A stretch of DNA of 34,607 nt from DATGMB01 sp035293845 (GTDB taxonomy: Bacteria > Acidobacteriota > Terriglobia > Bryobacterales > Bryobacteraceae): assembly GCA_035293845.1 (NCBI GenBank), contig DATGMB010000164.1, positions 1-34,607 on the forward strand. The letters are read 5' to 3'. The notes beneath the pieces were generated by a model. The model was not told where the DNA came from and made no database searches. It worked only from the letters and a program-made list of their open reading frames with translations. The stretch's first letter is position 1. Every line of letters starts with the position of its first letter. The translations under genes were made by a program, and so were the position numbers. Below, piece after piece: positions 16,426-27,242 of the stretch.

Positions 16426-18444
16426 ATGGTAACCACTATGATGTTCCGGGCCCTTTGCTTTTCCCTCGTCCTCGGGCTTCCGCTGGCCGCTCAAACCGCC
16501 GAAACCGCCTTTTTCCGCGCCGTTCTGCTCCCCTCGAACGAAGTTCCGCCCGTCAGTGGCGGAAACCGCGGCGTGGCCGACCTCTTCGCCTCCGCCGTCC
16601 GCGACGCCTCCGGACAGATCGTCTCCGGCACGCTCGATTTCCTGGTCCGCCCAACCTTCACCGCCACCGCTACCGTGACGGCCATCGACCTCCGCAGCGG
16701 AGCAGCGGGCCAGAACGGCGCCATTGCCATTTCGACCGGCCTCAGCTCCGCGGGCCCGGCGCCGATCGCCGCCGGCGGCGACACCCTCCACATCCCGGTC
16801 CAGATCACCGGCACCGACAGCGCAGCCCTCGCCGCGTTCCGCTCGCTGTTCCAGGACCCCACGCAATTCTATGTGAACCTCGCCACCACAGCCTCACCGA
16901 ACGGCGCCGTCCGCGGGCAGTTGCAGCGCGCGCAGGCGGTCGTGCTCCTCGGACTGCTCTCGTCTTCGAACGTCGTGCCAGCGCCATCCGCCGCCGGCCA
17001 CGGCGTCGCTCAGGTGGTGGCGCTCGCCACGCGCGACGCCAGGGACAATTTAACCTCGGGTGAAGTCTACATGTCCGCGACGTTTTCGACGCAGGACCCC
17101 ACCGCCTTCACCGGCTTCCATATTCACCTGGGGCCGCCCGGCGCGAGCGGCGCGATCGGCCTCGCCGCGCCGCTGCCCGGCGGAGTGCAGATCGATCCCT
17201 ACGGCAACGCCTCGTTCAGCGCCATGTACACGGAAGCCACCATCACCAACGGCACACAAGCCGGCGTCATCGCCAACCTGTTCGGCAACCCCGGCGGGCT
17301 CTACATCGACGTGCACAGCTCGGGCAATCCCAACGGCATACTGCGCGCTCAGTTGCGCCCGACCAGCCGCATCGATTTTCCGCTGCTGCTCACCTCGGCA
17401 AACGAAACCACTGCGCCCTCGGTGAAGAGCGCGTCTCCAGCCGCCCTGAGCTTTTTTATCCTCCGCAATGAAGACGGCAGCGTGGCCGCCGCCACTTCAC
17501 AGTTCGATCTCGATTACCGCTTCCCCGGCCCGGTGAATTTCCTCGGCGCCTGGATGCACGATCTTCCCGCGGGCTCGGTGTCGCTCCTGCTCACCAGCGA
17601 TTTTTCGAGCGATAGCGGCTTCGGCAACTACTTCGGATGGTCGCTGCCGCTGGACAACCTCGCGGCAGTCGAGGACGCACTGGCCAATCCTGCCAACCAT
17701 TACATCGAGCTCCACACCTTCGCCGACCCCGCAGGCGCGGCGCGCGCTCCACTGGCCGCCCCCGTCACCGCCACCGCCGCCATCGCAGGCGTCCTGCCCG
17801 CCACGCTCGACCGCAGCGCGACCGCCCTCGCGCCCGGCAGCCTGATCGCCATCTTCGGAACCCATCTCGCCAAGGTGCCCGCGGATCTGAACGGCTGGCA
17901 GGGCAGCAACGTGCCCGAGAAGCTCAACGGCACGCGCGTGCTCGTCGCCGGCCGCCCCGCGCCGCTCCTCTATCTTGCGCCCGGCCAGATCAACGCGCAG
18001 ATCCCGGCCGACGTGCCGGGCGGCCGTCAGACCGTGACGGTCGATAACGGCAACGGCCCCGGAGCAGGCTTCGGGATCGAGGTCACCTGGAACGCGCCCA
18101 GTGTGTTTGGCAATGCGATTCTGAAGAACTCGAATTACTCGGTAGTGAGCGCGTCGAACCCGGCCAAGCCGGGCGACGTCCTGATCGTCTTCGCCACGGG
18201 CCTCTCCGGCACGGGCCTGCCGACCGGCGTTCTCGCACCCCTGAGCCCGCTCGCCATGACCGATCCGGTCACGGTGACCATCGGCGGCAAGCCCGCCAAT
18301 GTGATCGATTCGCTCGCCACTCCCGGGACCATCGGGGTCTACCAGCTCGCGCTGACCGTGCCGCAGGGTGTCTCAGGACAAGTACCGCTGATCGTTCAGC
18401 AAGGCACGATGGCAAGCAGTCCAGTCTCTCTTGCCGTGCAATAG
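16426..18444 (+). CDS. Secreted CHRD-domain protein with Solibacter-type C-terminal domain
   Basis: The product has 672 residues. A signal peptide ('FRALCFSLVLGLPLAAQ') is followed by three CHRD-like modules: 25-165, 168-308 and 318-440. The middle one is best kept ('GFHIHLGPPGASGAI' and 'GLYIDVHSSGNPNGILRAQL'); the first and third keep only the closing motifs ('NGAVRGQL', 'HYIELHTFADPAGAAR'). From about 450 comes the beta-sandwich C-terminal domain seen in hundreds of Solibacter proteins, with 'ALAPGSLIAIFGTHLA', 'YLAPGQINAQIPADVPGG' and 'GDVLIVFATGLSG'. CHRD domains are extracellular and of unknown biochemical role in bacteria. ATG 16426 has CCGGA 5 bases upstream; ATG 16441 is the alternative. 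Confidence 0.85.
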   Translation: MVTTMMFRALCFSLVLGLPLAAQTAETAFFRAVLLPSNEVPPVSGGNRGVADLFASAVRDASGQIVSGTLDFLVRPTFTATATVTAIDLRSGAAGQNGAIAISTGLSSAGPAPIAAGGDTLHIPVQITGTDSAALAAFRSLFQDPTQFYVNLATTASPNGAVRGQLQRAQAVVLLGLLSSSNVVPAPSAAGHGVAQVVALATRDARDNLTSGEVYMSATFSTQDPTAFTGFHIHLGPPGASGAIGLAAPLPGGVQIDPYGNASFSAMYTEATITNGTQAGVIANLFGNPGGLYIDVHSSGNPNGILRAQLRPTSRIDFPLLLTSANETTAPSVKSASPAALSFFILRNEDGSVAAATSQFDLDYRFPGPVNFLGAWMHDLPAGSVSLLLTSDFSSDSGFGNYFGWSLPLDNLAAVEDALANPANHYIELHTFADPAGAARAPLAAPVTATAAIAGVLPATLDRSATALAPGSLIAIFGTHLAKVPADLNGWQGSNVPEKLNGTRVLVAGRPAPLLYLAPGQINAQIPADVPGGRQTVTVDNGNGPGAGFGIEVTWNAPSVFGNAILKNSNYSVVSASNPAKPGDVLIVFATGLSGTGLPTGVLAPLSPLAMTDPVTVTIGGKPANVIDSLATPGTIGVYQLALTVPQGVSGQVPLIVQQGTMASSPVSLAVQ

Positions 18445-18462
18445 CCGTTGCAACCGCCGCAT

Positions 18463-18490
18463 TTCCTCGGCGTCTCTGCGCCTCGGCGGT
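18463..18490 (+). repeat. Dispersed 28-base element, copy 1
   Basis: The element reads TTC, then three 8-base units CTCGGCGT, CTCTGCGC, CTCGGCGG and a final T. It matches the copy at 24617-24644 at 25 of 28 positions. It lies in the short gap between two converging genes (stops at 18444 and 18515), 18 bases after the upstream stop. Confidence 0.7.
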
Positions 18491-18514
18491 GACAGGAGTG
18501 GCTCTGCGCCGCGC

Positions 18515-21406
<2,892 letters not shown>

Positions 21407-21805
21407 GAATAATGGTCTCGAACGGAAGGTACCGCAACTTCTATTTTACCCTGTTAAGGAAGACGGCTCCGCAGCAGCGTTTTTATGGCCGCAACCGGCG
21501 AATTCTCCGTGATTTGTCTGCGGAGGCAGCGTCGCTGTGAGTTTTGGGCCGGTCCCCTCCCCCGCCGCCCGCCGTGCCGGTTCCACGGGCCCGTTCTGCA
21601 CGGCGCTTTCACGCCTCCGTAGTTCCGCGCGCAGGGGAAAAGGCAAAAACCCTGCTACACGGCGGGCGGCGGGGCGCCGTCCGACACGCCATCCGCCGGC
21701 CTACGGCCTTTCCCTCCGGCCGGCGATTCGCGGGGCACAACGGACAAAACCCCCGCTCTGGCACATAGTCCTTTCCGCAAGGATCGTGCCAATGCGGTCC
21801 GGCGG
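21407..21805. other. Non-coding stretch upstream of secA, rich in inverted repeats
   Basis: About 400 bases hold no convincing gene. The secA side carries a TAAAAT -10-like box (minus strand, 21443-21448) without a good -35. From 21560 to 21756 there are four inverted repeats: a perfect 17-bp pair (21560-21576 with 21658-21674), a 6-bp pair inside it (21631-21636 with 21650-21655), an 8-bp pair CGCCGGCC (21694-21701 with 21718-21725), and a 6-bp pair GCGGGG (21730-21735 with 21751-21756). This could be a structured RNA, a decayed mobile repeat, or a 3' end of the minus-strand operon upstream. Confidence 0.6.
21560..21674. repeat. Perfect 17-bp inverted repeat enclosing 81 bases
   Basis: The left arm CCCCGCCGCCCGCCGTG (21560-21576) is exactly complementary in reverse to 21658-21674. 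The 81-base interior contains a further GCAGGG/CCCTGC hairpin. A 17-bp perfect match is unlikely by chance even at this GC content, though GC-rich low complexity raises the odds. No target-site duplication was seen. Confidence 0.6.
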
Positions 21806-22141
21806 CTAACTCCCCATCCCCACAAAGCACACGCCCAGCAGAATCAAACCCAAACCTACGAACTTCTCCCGCGTCAGCGCTTCGTTGAAAAACAGCCGCG
21901 ACCACACCAGCGTCCAGATGTACCCCAGCGAGACCATCGGGTAAAGAACCGAGAGCTGCCCGCCCCTGATCCCCAGCGCATAAAACACCGAAGACCCCAG
22001 GAACAGCGCCACCCCCAGGATCAGCCGCGAATTCAAAAAGCTCAGGATACGCCCATCCAGCCGCGCCGCCCCCAATTTCAGAAACACCGCCCCGAACGAC
22101 CCCACCACAGAGGCCGCGAACACCAGCAGCATCGATTTCAC
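21806..22141 (-). CDS. Small four-helix SMR/EamA-like membrane protein, partner B
   Basis: The protein has 111 residues in four hydrophobic helices (about 3-20, 37-56, 60-80, 90-109). Motifs such as 'GAVFLKLGAA' in helix 1 and 'LSVLYPMVSLGYIWTLVWS' in helix 3 match the small multidrug resistance/EamA half-transporter superfamily, including flippase accessories of the ArnE/ArnF type. The GTG start at 22141 overlaps the stop of the previous gene (GTGA), and AGGGGG lies 5 bases upstream. Its coupling with a paralogous four-helix partner suggests an antiparallel heterodimer. Substrate unknown; a lipid-linked sugar flippase role is a guess only. Confidence 0.82.
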   Translation of the reverse strand: MKSMLLVFAASVVGSFGAVFLKLGAARLDGRILSFLNSRLILGVALFLGSSVFYALGIRGGQLSVLYPMVSLGYIWTLVWSRLFFNEALTREKFVGLGLILLGVCFVGMGS

Positions 22142-22539
22142 TGCTTCCCCCTGCCGCCGCGCCCGAGCACCGCCACGCCTACGACAATCGTCGCAATCCC
22201 CACATTTTTATACCAGTTCGGCTTCTCCGGCAGGAGCGCGTACGAGAGCAGCGTCACCCACACATAGGTCAACGCGATGATCGGGTACAGCATCGAAAGC
22301 TCGCCTTCCCGCAAGGCCAGCACCAGCAGCAGCGTGTTGATTCCGTATAGCGCGTAGCCCGCGACCAGCGGCAGATTCGTCGCGATCGCCACCGGGTCCG
22401 GCCTAAAGTGCGTCATCCCGATTTTCATCAGGAGCTGCGCCGCCGCCCCCAGAACGGTGCAGGAAAAGACCAGCAGCACGGACTTCCGCCGCGCCGCAGC
22501 GGCGCGAGAATCGGGCGCGAGAGTGGGTGTGGTGCTCAC
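22138..22539 (-). CDS. Small four-helix SMR/EamA-like membrane protein, partner A
   Basis: The protein has 133 residues: a polar N-terminal tail of about 18 residues, then four helices (about 20-38, 55-78, 83-102, 110-128). It shares the helix-1 'AQLLMKIGM' and helix-3 'LSMLYPIIALTYVWVTLLS' patterns with its neighbour (21806-22141), so the two are paralogues in the same family. GTG 22539 is the only suitable start and its ribosome site is poor. It is divergent from signal peptidase I. The helix-1 lysine differs from the glutamate that multidrug SMR pumps use for proton coupling, arguing against a simple EmrE-like drug pump. Confidence 0.82.
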   Translation of the reverse strand: MSTTPTLAPDSRAAAARRKSVLLVFSCTVLGAAAQLLMKIGMTHFRPDPVAIATNLPLVAGYALYGINTLLLVLALREGELSMLYPIIALTYVWVTLLSYALLPEKPNWYKNVGIATIVVGVAVLGRGGRGKQ

Positions 22540-22634
22540 AATTCGGATCGAGGCCAGCCCCGCCCGCAGGCGCCGGATACATCCGGTCTGAGGGCTTGCG
22601 GCCTCAACACAGGATAACAGCCATATCCGATAGA

Positions 22635-23438
22635 ATGAAATCTGTGACTCCGGATCAGGAAAACACCGTAATCGCGGAAGCGCAGGCCCCGCAACCGGCT
22701 CCCCCGCCCCCGCAGCCGCAGCGCGGCTTTATCGCCGAGTGGACCGTCACCATCATCCTGCTCCTGTTCGGCACCACCAGCCTGGTCCAGGCGTTCGTGA
22801 TCCCTACCGGCTCCATGGAGGACACGCTCCGCATCGGCGACCACCTGCTCGTCGACAAGCTCGCCTACTCGCCCCCCGGCGCCGTCTCGCGCTTCCTGAT
22901 CCCTTACCGCGACGTCCACCGCGGCGACATCATCGTTTTCCGCTACCCCATCGATCCCGCGCAGACCTTTGTCAAGCGAGCCATCGGCGTCCCCGGCGAC
23001 CGCATCCGCCTCGTCAACAAGCAGCTTGTGCTCAACGGCCACCCGGTCCGGGAGCCGTACGTCTATCACAAGACCGAATACATCGATAGCTACCGCGACA
23101 ATTTCCCCTCCGAGCCCAACACCCGCATCCCCGAATCGGCGATCGATATGCTGACCCATCATGTGAAGAACGGTGAAGTCGTGGTCCCGCCGGGCTATGT
23201 GTTCGCCATGGGCGACAACCGCGATTCCTCGCTCGACAGCCGCTACTGGGGCTTCGTCCCGCGCGAAAACATCATCGGCAAACCGGTCGTCATCTACTGG
23301 TCCTACGATGCTCCCACCGACGAGCTCTCGGACCCCGGGATGTCGGTGAGCCACATCCTCGACATGGTCACTCACTTTCCCACCAAGACCCGCTGGAGCC
23401 GCACCTTCAATCTGATCCACGGCTATCCGCTTCACTAG
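22635..23438 (+). CDS. lepB: Signal peptidase I
   Basis: The protein has 267 residues. A proline-rich cytoplasmic tail (to about 30) is followed by one membrane segment (35-56) and the periplasmic catalytic domain. The Ser/Lys dyad is S60 in 'IPTGSMEDTL' and K114 in 'TFVKRAIGVPGD', and box E 'MGDNRDSSLDSRYWGFVP' is intact. It removes signal peptides from exported proteins. ATG 22635 was chosen because no ATG with a ribosome site lies between it and the upstream divergent gene; longer frames would overlap the divergent promoter region. It is followed after 10 bases by the mannose-1-phosphate guanylyltransferase gene. Confidence 0.94.
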   Translation: MKSVTPDQENTVIAEAQAPQPAPPPPQPQRGFIAEWTVTIILLLFGTTSLVQAFVIPTGSMEDTLRIGDHLLVDKLAYSPPGAVSRFLIPYRDVHRGDIIVFRYPIDPAQTFVKRAIGVPGDRIRLVNKQLVLNGHPVREPYVYHKTEYIDSYRDNFPSEPNTRIPESAIDMLTHHVKNGEVVVPPGYVFAMGDNRDSSLDSRYWGFVPRENIIGKPVVIYWSYDAPTDELSDPGMSVSHILDMVTHFPTKTRWSRTFNLIHGYPLH

Positions 23439-23448
23439 ACACGCGCAC

Positions 23449-24525
23449 ATGAACGCACACCACTACGGCCTCATCCTCGCCGGCGGGCGCGGCACCCGTT
23501 TCTGGCCGCGCAGCCGCAAACGGTCCGCCAAGCAGGTCCTCAACGTCGTCGGCGACCGCTCGCTGATCCAGTCCACCGTCGACCGCCTCGCCCCGGTGAT
23601 CCCGCCCGAGCGCCTCTGGGTCCTCACCAACGATCACCTGCGCGACACGATCATCGAACAATTGCCCGAAATTCCGCGCCGCCAGATCCTCGCCGAGCCC
23701 GCCCAGCGCAACACCGCCCCCGCCATCGCCCTCGCGGCGCAAATCCTGCACGGGCTCGATCCCGCCGCCATCATGGGCGTCTTCCCCGCCGACCACGTGG
23801 TCGGCAAGCCCGGCGTCTACCGCACTGTGGTCAAATCCGCCCTCAAGGGCGCCGCTGCCGGGCACCTGATGGTGGTCGGCATTCCCCCGCGCTGGCCCGA
23901 GACCGGCTACGGCTACATCGAATTCCCGCGCGCCCGGAACGGCGCCCCCGGCCAGCCCGTGCCCGTCAAAAGATTCCACGAAAAGCCTGAGCTCGCCCGG
24001 GCGAAACGCTACCTCGCCGCGGGCAACTTCTATTGGAATTCCGGCATGTTTTTCTGGCGCGCCGGAACATTCCTGGACGAGCTCCGCCGTCACCTGCCCC
24101 GCACCGCCACCGTCCTCGCCGCGCTGCCGCCGTTCGGCTCGCGCCGCTTTGCCCAAGCCCTCGCCGGCGCATTCCCGCTCTGCGAAAATATTTCGGTCGA
24201 TTACGCGGTCCTCGAAAAATCGAGCCAGGTCGCCGGCATCCGCGCCGCCGATTTCGGCTGGAACGACGTCGGAAGCTGGAACGCCGTCTACGAACTTCTC
24301 CCCCGCGACGGTCACGGCAACGTCGTCATCCACGAGACCGTCGCCGTTGATTCCCGCAACAATTTCGTCGATGCCCGCGGCAAAGTCGTCGCCCTCCTCG
24401 GGGTCGAAGACTTAATCGTTGTCGATACGCCGGATGCGCTCCTGGTGGCCTCCCGCGAGCGCGCCCAATCCGTCGGCGAGATTGTGAAACGCCTGGAAAC
24501 CGCCGCACGGCACGAGCTGCTGTAA
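23449..24525 (+). CDS. manC: Mannose-1-phosphate guanylyltransferase
   Basis: The protein has 358 residues. It joins mannose-1-phosphate and GTP to give GDP-mannose for polysaccharides and glycans. The nucleotide-binding start 'ILAGGRGTRFWPRSR' (9-23), 'FPADHVV', 'KRFHEKP', 'NFYWNSGMFFWR' and 'GWNDVGSW' all match the family. It ends after the short beta-helix region and lacks the cupin phosphomannose-isomerase domain of bifunctional AlgA/ManC forms. It is probably co-transcribed with lepB. A short palindrome (24527-24539) follows its stop. Confidence 0.93.
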   Translation: MNAHHYGLILAGGRGTRFWPRSRKRSAKQVLNVVGDRSLIQSTVDRLAPVIPPERLWVLTNDHLRDTIIEQLPEIPRRQILAEPAQRNTAPAIALAAQILHGLDPAAIMGVFPADHVVGKPGVYRTVVKSALKGAAAGHLMVVGIPPRWPETGYGYIEFPRARNGAPGQPVPVKRFHEKPELARAKRYLAAGNFYWNSGMFFWRAGTFLDELRRHLPRTATVLAALPPFGSRRFAQALAGAFPLCENISVDYAVLEKSSQVAGIRAADFGWNDVGSWNAVYELLPRDGHGNVVIHETVAVDSRNNFVDARGKVVALLGVEDLIVVDTPDALLVASRERAQSVGEIVKRLETAARHELL

Positions 24526-24526
24526 C

Positions 24527-24539
24527 CGGCGGACCGCCG
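24527..24539. terminator. Short GC palindrome after manC
   Basis: CGGCG-GAC-CGCCG (5-bp stem, 3-base loop) lies directly after the manC stop (24523-24525). There is no T-tract, so it is a weak candidate for a transcript-end hairpin. Confidence 0.3.
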
Positions 24540-24616
24540 CATTCTCTCCGTAGTCGCAGCCAAAGCCGCGGGCGTGCTCACCATCGCCGAAGGCGCAAAA
24601 TTGAGGCTCCCCAAAC

Positions 24617-24644
24617 TTCCTCGGCGGCTCGGCGTCTCGGCGGT
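24617..24644 (+). repeat. Dispersed 28-base element, copy 2
   Basis: The element reads TTC, then units CTCGGCGG, CTCGGCGT, CTCGGCGG and a final T; it differs from copy 1 (18463-18490) at three positions. Again it lies between converging genes (manC ends at 24525, the opposing gene at 24661), 16 bases from the opposing stop. Confidence 0.7.
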
Positions 24645-24660
24645 TAATCCAAAAGCCCGG

Positions 24661-25827
24661 CTACCGGAACACTCCTGTATGTCCCAGCGAGTATCGCCCC
24701 GGCTGCGGATACACGCACAGCCCGTGCGGCCCGTGCCCCACCGGGATGCGCGCCAGTAACTTCCCGCTGCTCGTATCGATCGCGTATACCTCGGAGTTAT
24801 ACCGGCCGGAGAGCCACAGCACTTTGCCGTCCGCCGACACCCCGCCCATATCGGGGCTCCCGCCACCCGGCAATTCCCATTTCTTCACGACCTTCCGCGT
24901 CCCGAGATCGATCAGCGAAATCGACCCCTCGCCGCGGTTCGAGACATACAGGTCCTTCGAGTCCCGGCTCACGTACAGCCCGTGCGCGCCCTTGCCCGTC
25001 GGAATGAACCCGATCTCCCGGAAGCTGTCCGGATCGATCACGTGCACGCCGTTCGCCATCATGTCCGCCACGTAAAACACGCGGCCGTCCGGCGACGTCT
25101 TCACGTCCTGCGGCATCCCCTTCGGGCTCACCGGGAGCCGCTCCACGAGCTTCTGTTTTGCCACATCGAACTTGATCACCGCGCCGCCGAATTCGCAGCT
25201 TGCGATCAGGTACCGGCCGTCGGCCGTGAAATCCATGTGGTCCACGCCCTTGCACGGCACCCAGACGGCGTTCTTCGGCGCCATCGTCTTCGCGTCGTAG
25301 AACTCCAGCCGCTCCCTCTGTTCCGCTACCACGATCGCGTACTTGCCGTCCGGCGTGTAATACATGTTGTAGGGATCGAGCACACGGATCGTCTCGTGCA
25401 TCTTCCCCGTCGACGGGTCGATCCGCGTCAGCGAATTGCCTTTATCGTTCAGCACCCACAGCGTCTTCAAATCCCAGGATGGCGTCACATGCTGCGGCAG
25501 CTTCCCGACCTTGTAATGCGCAATCACCTTGTAAATGGCCGGATCGATCACGTCCACCGAGTTACTCTCGGTATTCGGCACATACACGCGCTGCGGAAAG
25601 TTCCGCACGGTCGGGCTCAGCTCGTTGGGCCGGTCCGCTGCGTAAATGTCGTTCGGATCGGTAACCGGCGGCATCCCCGGCAGCGGATTGAGCGGCGCCG
25701 CCGAAGCCGCGTGCGACACCGCCACATCCCCCGCCTTCGCCTGCCGCTGATCCGGGGAAGAACACCCGGCCAGCACCCAGAAGCCGGGAAAAATAAGAAT
25801 CAAAACTGTTCGCTTCACTGATCCCAT
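24661..25827 (-). CDS. YVTN-type beta-propeller lipoprotein
   Basis: The protein has 388 residues. The lipobox 'VLAGC' gives C22 as the lipidated cysteine, so the protein is anchored in the outer or inner membrane facing the periplasm. From about 75 on there are seven repeats of about 42 residues with 'VYVPNTESNSVDVID', 'LYVSNRGEGSISLIDLGT' and 'VWLSGRYNSEVYAIDT', the YVTN/lactonase-like propeller pattern. No haem-binding or enzymatic residues stand out. The start was set at ATG 25827; the GTG at 25818 after TGGGATCA is an alternative. It lies 94 bases downstream of metY. Confidence 0.85.
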   Translation of the reverse strand: MGSVKRTVLILIFPGFWVLAGCSSPDQRQAKAGDVAVSHAASAAPLNPLPGMPPVTDPNDIYAADRPNELSPTVRNFPQRVYVPNTESNSVDVIDPAIYKVIAHYKVGKLPQHVTPSWDLKTLWVLNDKGNSLTRIDPSTGKMHETIRVLDPYNMYYTPDGKYAIVVAEQRERLEFYDAKTMAPKNAVWVPCKGVDHMDFTADGRYLIASCEFGGAVIKFDVAKQKLVERLPVSPKGMPQDVKTSPDGRVFYVADMMANGVHVIDPDSFREIGFIPTGKGAHGLYVSRDSKDLYVSNRGEGSISLIDLGTRKVVKKWELPGGGSPDMGGVSADGKVLWLSGRYNSEVYAIDTSSGKLLARIPVGHGPHGLCVYPQPGRYSLGHTGVFR

Positions 25828-25921
25828 TTTGGCCTAACGCGGGACGCGCCAGCGTCACGCCGCACCCCTACTCCAGTACTCCCGCGTACGGTCCTCCGGA
25901 CCTCCCGCGTGTGCCTCCCGT

Positions 25922-27220
25922 CTACCGCTGCGAAGCCGCAATCGCCTGGTCGAGGTCCCAGATAATATCGTCCAGATCCTCGATCCCCACCGAAAGCCGC
26001 ACCAGGTCCTTGGTCACCCCGGCCTCCTCCTGCTGCGCATCGTTCAACTGCTGGTGCGTCGTCGAGGCCGGGTGAATGATCAGGCTTTTCGCATCCCCGA
26101 GGTTCGCGAGATGCGAGAACAACTGCACCGCGTCGATCAGCTTGCGCCCTGCCTCCAGCCCGCCCTTGATGCCGAACGTGACGATCGAGCCCTGCCCTTC
26201 CGGCAGGTACTTCTGCGCCAGTTTGTAATACGGGCTCGATTCGAGGCCGGGATACTTCACCCACGAAACCGCCGGGTTCTTCGTCAGCCACTGCGCCACC
26301 GCGAGCGCGTTCGCGCTGTGCTTCTGCATCCGCAGCGGCAGCGTCTCGATTCCCTGCAGGAACAGGAACGAGTTGAACGGGCTCATGCACGGCCCGAAAT
26401 CCCGCAGCCCCTCGACCCGCACTTTGATGATATAGGCCATCGGCCCGAACACTTCGGAAAACTTCATTCCGTGGTACCCCGGGCTCGGCTCCGTGATCGC
26501 CGGGTACTTGCTCGTCCACTGGAACTTCCCGCTATCCACGATGACCCCGCCGATCGACGTCCCGTGCCCGCCCAGGAACTTCGTCGCCGAGTGCACCACG
26601 ATATCCGCGCCCCATTCGATCGGCCGGCAGAGCAGCGGCGAGGCCATCGTGTTGTCCACGATCAGCGGCACCCCCGCCTGATGCGCGATCGCCGCCACGC
26701 GCTCGATGTCCAGCACGTTCATCCGCGGATTGGCAATCGCCTCCCCGTAAACCGCCTTCGTTTTCGGCGTGATCGCCTTGCGGAAATTCTCCGGGTCGTC
26801 CGGCTCCACGAATTTCACGTCGATCCCCATGCGCCGGAAGCTCACATCGAACTGCGTGTAGGTCCCGCCGTAGAGGGTGCTCGCCGCCACCATCTCATCG
26901 CCCGGCCCCAGCAGGCTGGTGATCGCCAGGAACTGCGCCGCCTGCCCGCTCGACGTCGCCAGCGCCCCGATGCCTCCTTCGAGCGCCGCCACCCGTTGCT
27001 CGAAAACATCCGTCGTCGGGTTCATAATCCGGCTGTAGATGTTGCCGAATTCCTGCAGCGCGAACAGGCGCGCCGCGTGCGAGGAGTCGGTGAAGGTGAA
27101 CGACGTGCTCTGGTAGATCGGCACGGCGCGCGCACGGCTGGCGGCGTCGGGCGTGTGTCCGGCGTGCAAGGAACGGGTAGCGAAGCCCATTTGGCGGGCG
27201 GGTGCGGTTTGGTCTGCCAT
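25922..27220 (-). CDS. metY: O-acetylhomoserine sulfhydrylase (aminocarboxypropyltransferase)
   Basis: This 432-residue PLP enzyme of the Cys/Met metabolism family uses O-acetylhomoserine and sulfide (or methanethiol) to form homocysteine (or methionine). K214 in 'SATKFLGGHGT' is the PLP Schiff-base lysine; 'NIYSRIMNPTTDVFEQRVAALEGG' and 'VVDNTMASPLLCRP'-like segments bind the cofactor phosphate and substrate. The length (about 430 rather than 380-400) and internal insertion (about 225-265) favour the MetY branch over cystathionine gamma-synthase/lyase. ATG 27220 is only 22 bases from the start of the divergent DDAH gene. Confidence 0.93.
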   Translation of the reverse strand: MADQTAPARQMGFATRSLHAGHTPDAASRARAVPIYQSTSFTFTDSSHAARLFALQEFGNIYSRIMNPTTDVFEQRVAALEGGIGALATSSGQAAQFLAITSLLGPGDEMVAASTLYGGTYTQFDVSFRRMGIDVKFVEPDDPENFRKAITPKTKAVYGEAIANPRMNVLDIERVAAIAHQAGVPLIVDNTMASPLLCRPIEWGADIVVHSATKFLGGHGTSIGGVIVDSGKFQWTSKYPAITEPSPGYHGMKFSEVFGPMAYIIKVRVEGLRDFGPCMSPFNSFLFLQGIETLPLRMQKHSANALAVAQWLTKNPAVSWVKYPGLESSPYYKLAQKYLPEGQGSIVTFGIKGGLEAGRKLIDAVQLFSHLANLGDAKSLIIHPASTTHQQLNDAQQEEAGVTKDLVRLSVGIEDLDDIIWDLDQAIAASQR

Positions 27221-27242
27221 AATGCTTCAGGATACAGTAAGA

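Noticed and set aside
25878..25910. Repeated CTCCCGCGT (25879-25887, 25902-25910) downstream of metY
   Set aside because: Only two short copies in GC-rich sequence; no symmetry or spacing that points to a function, and no CRISPR-like array.
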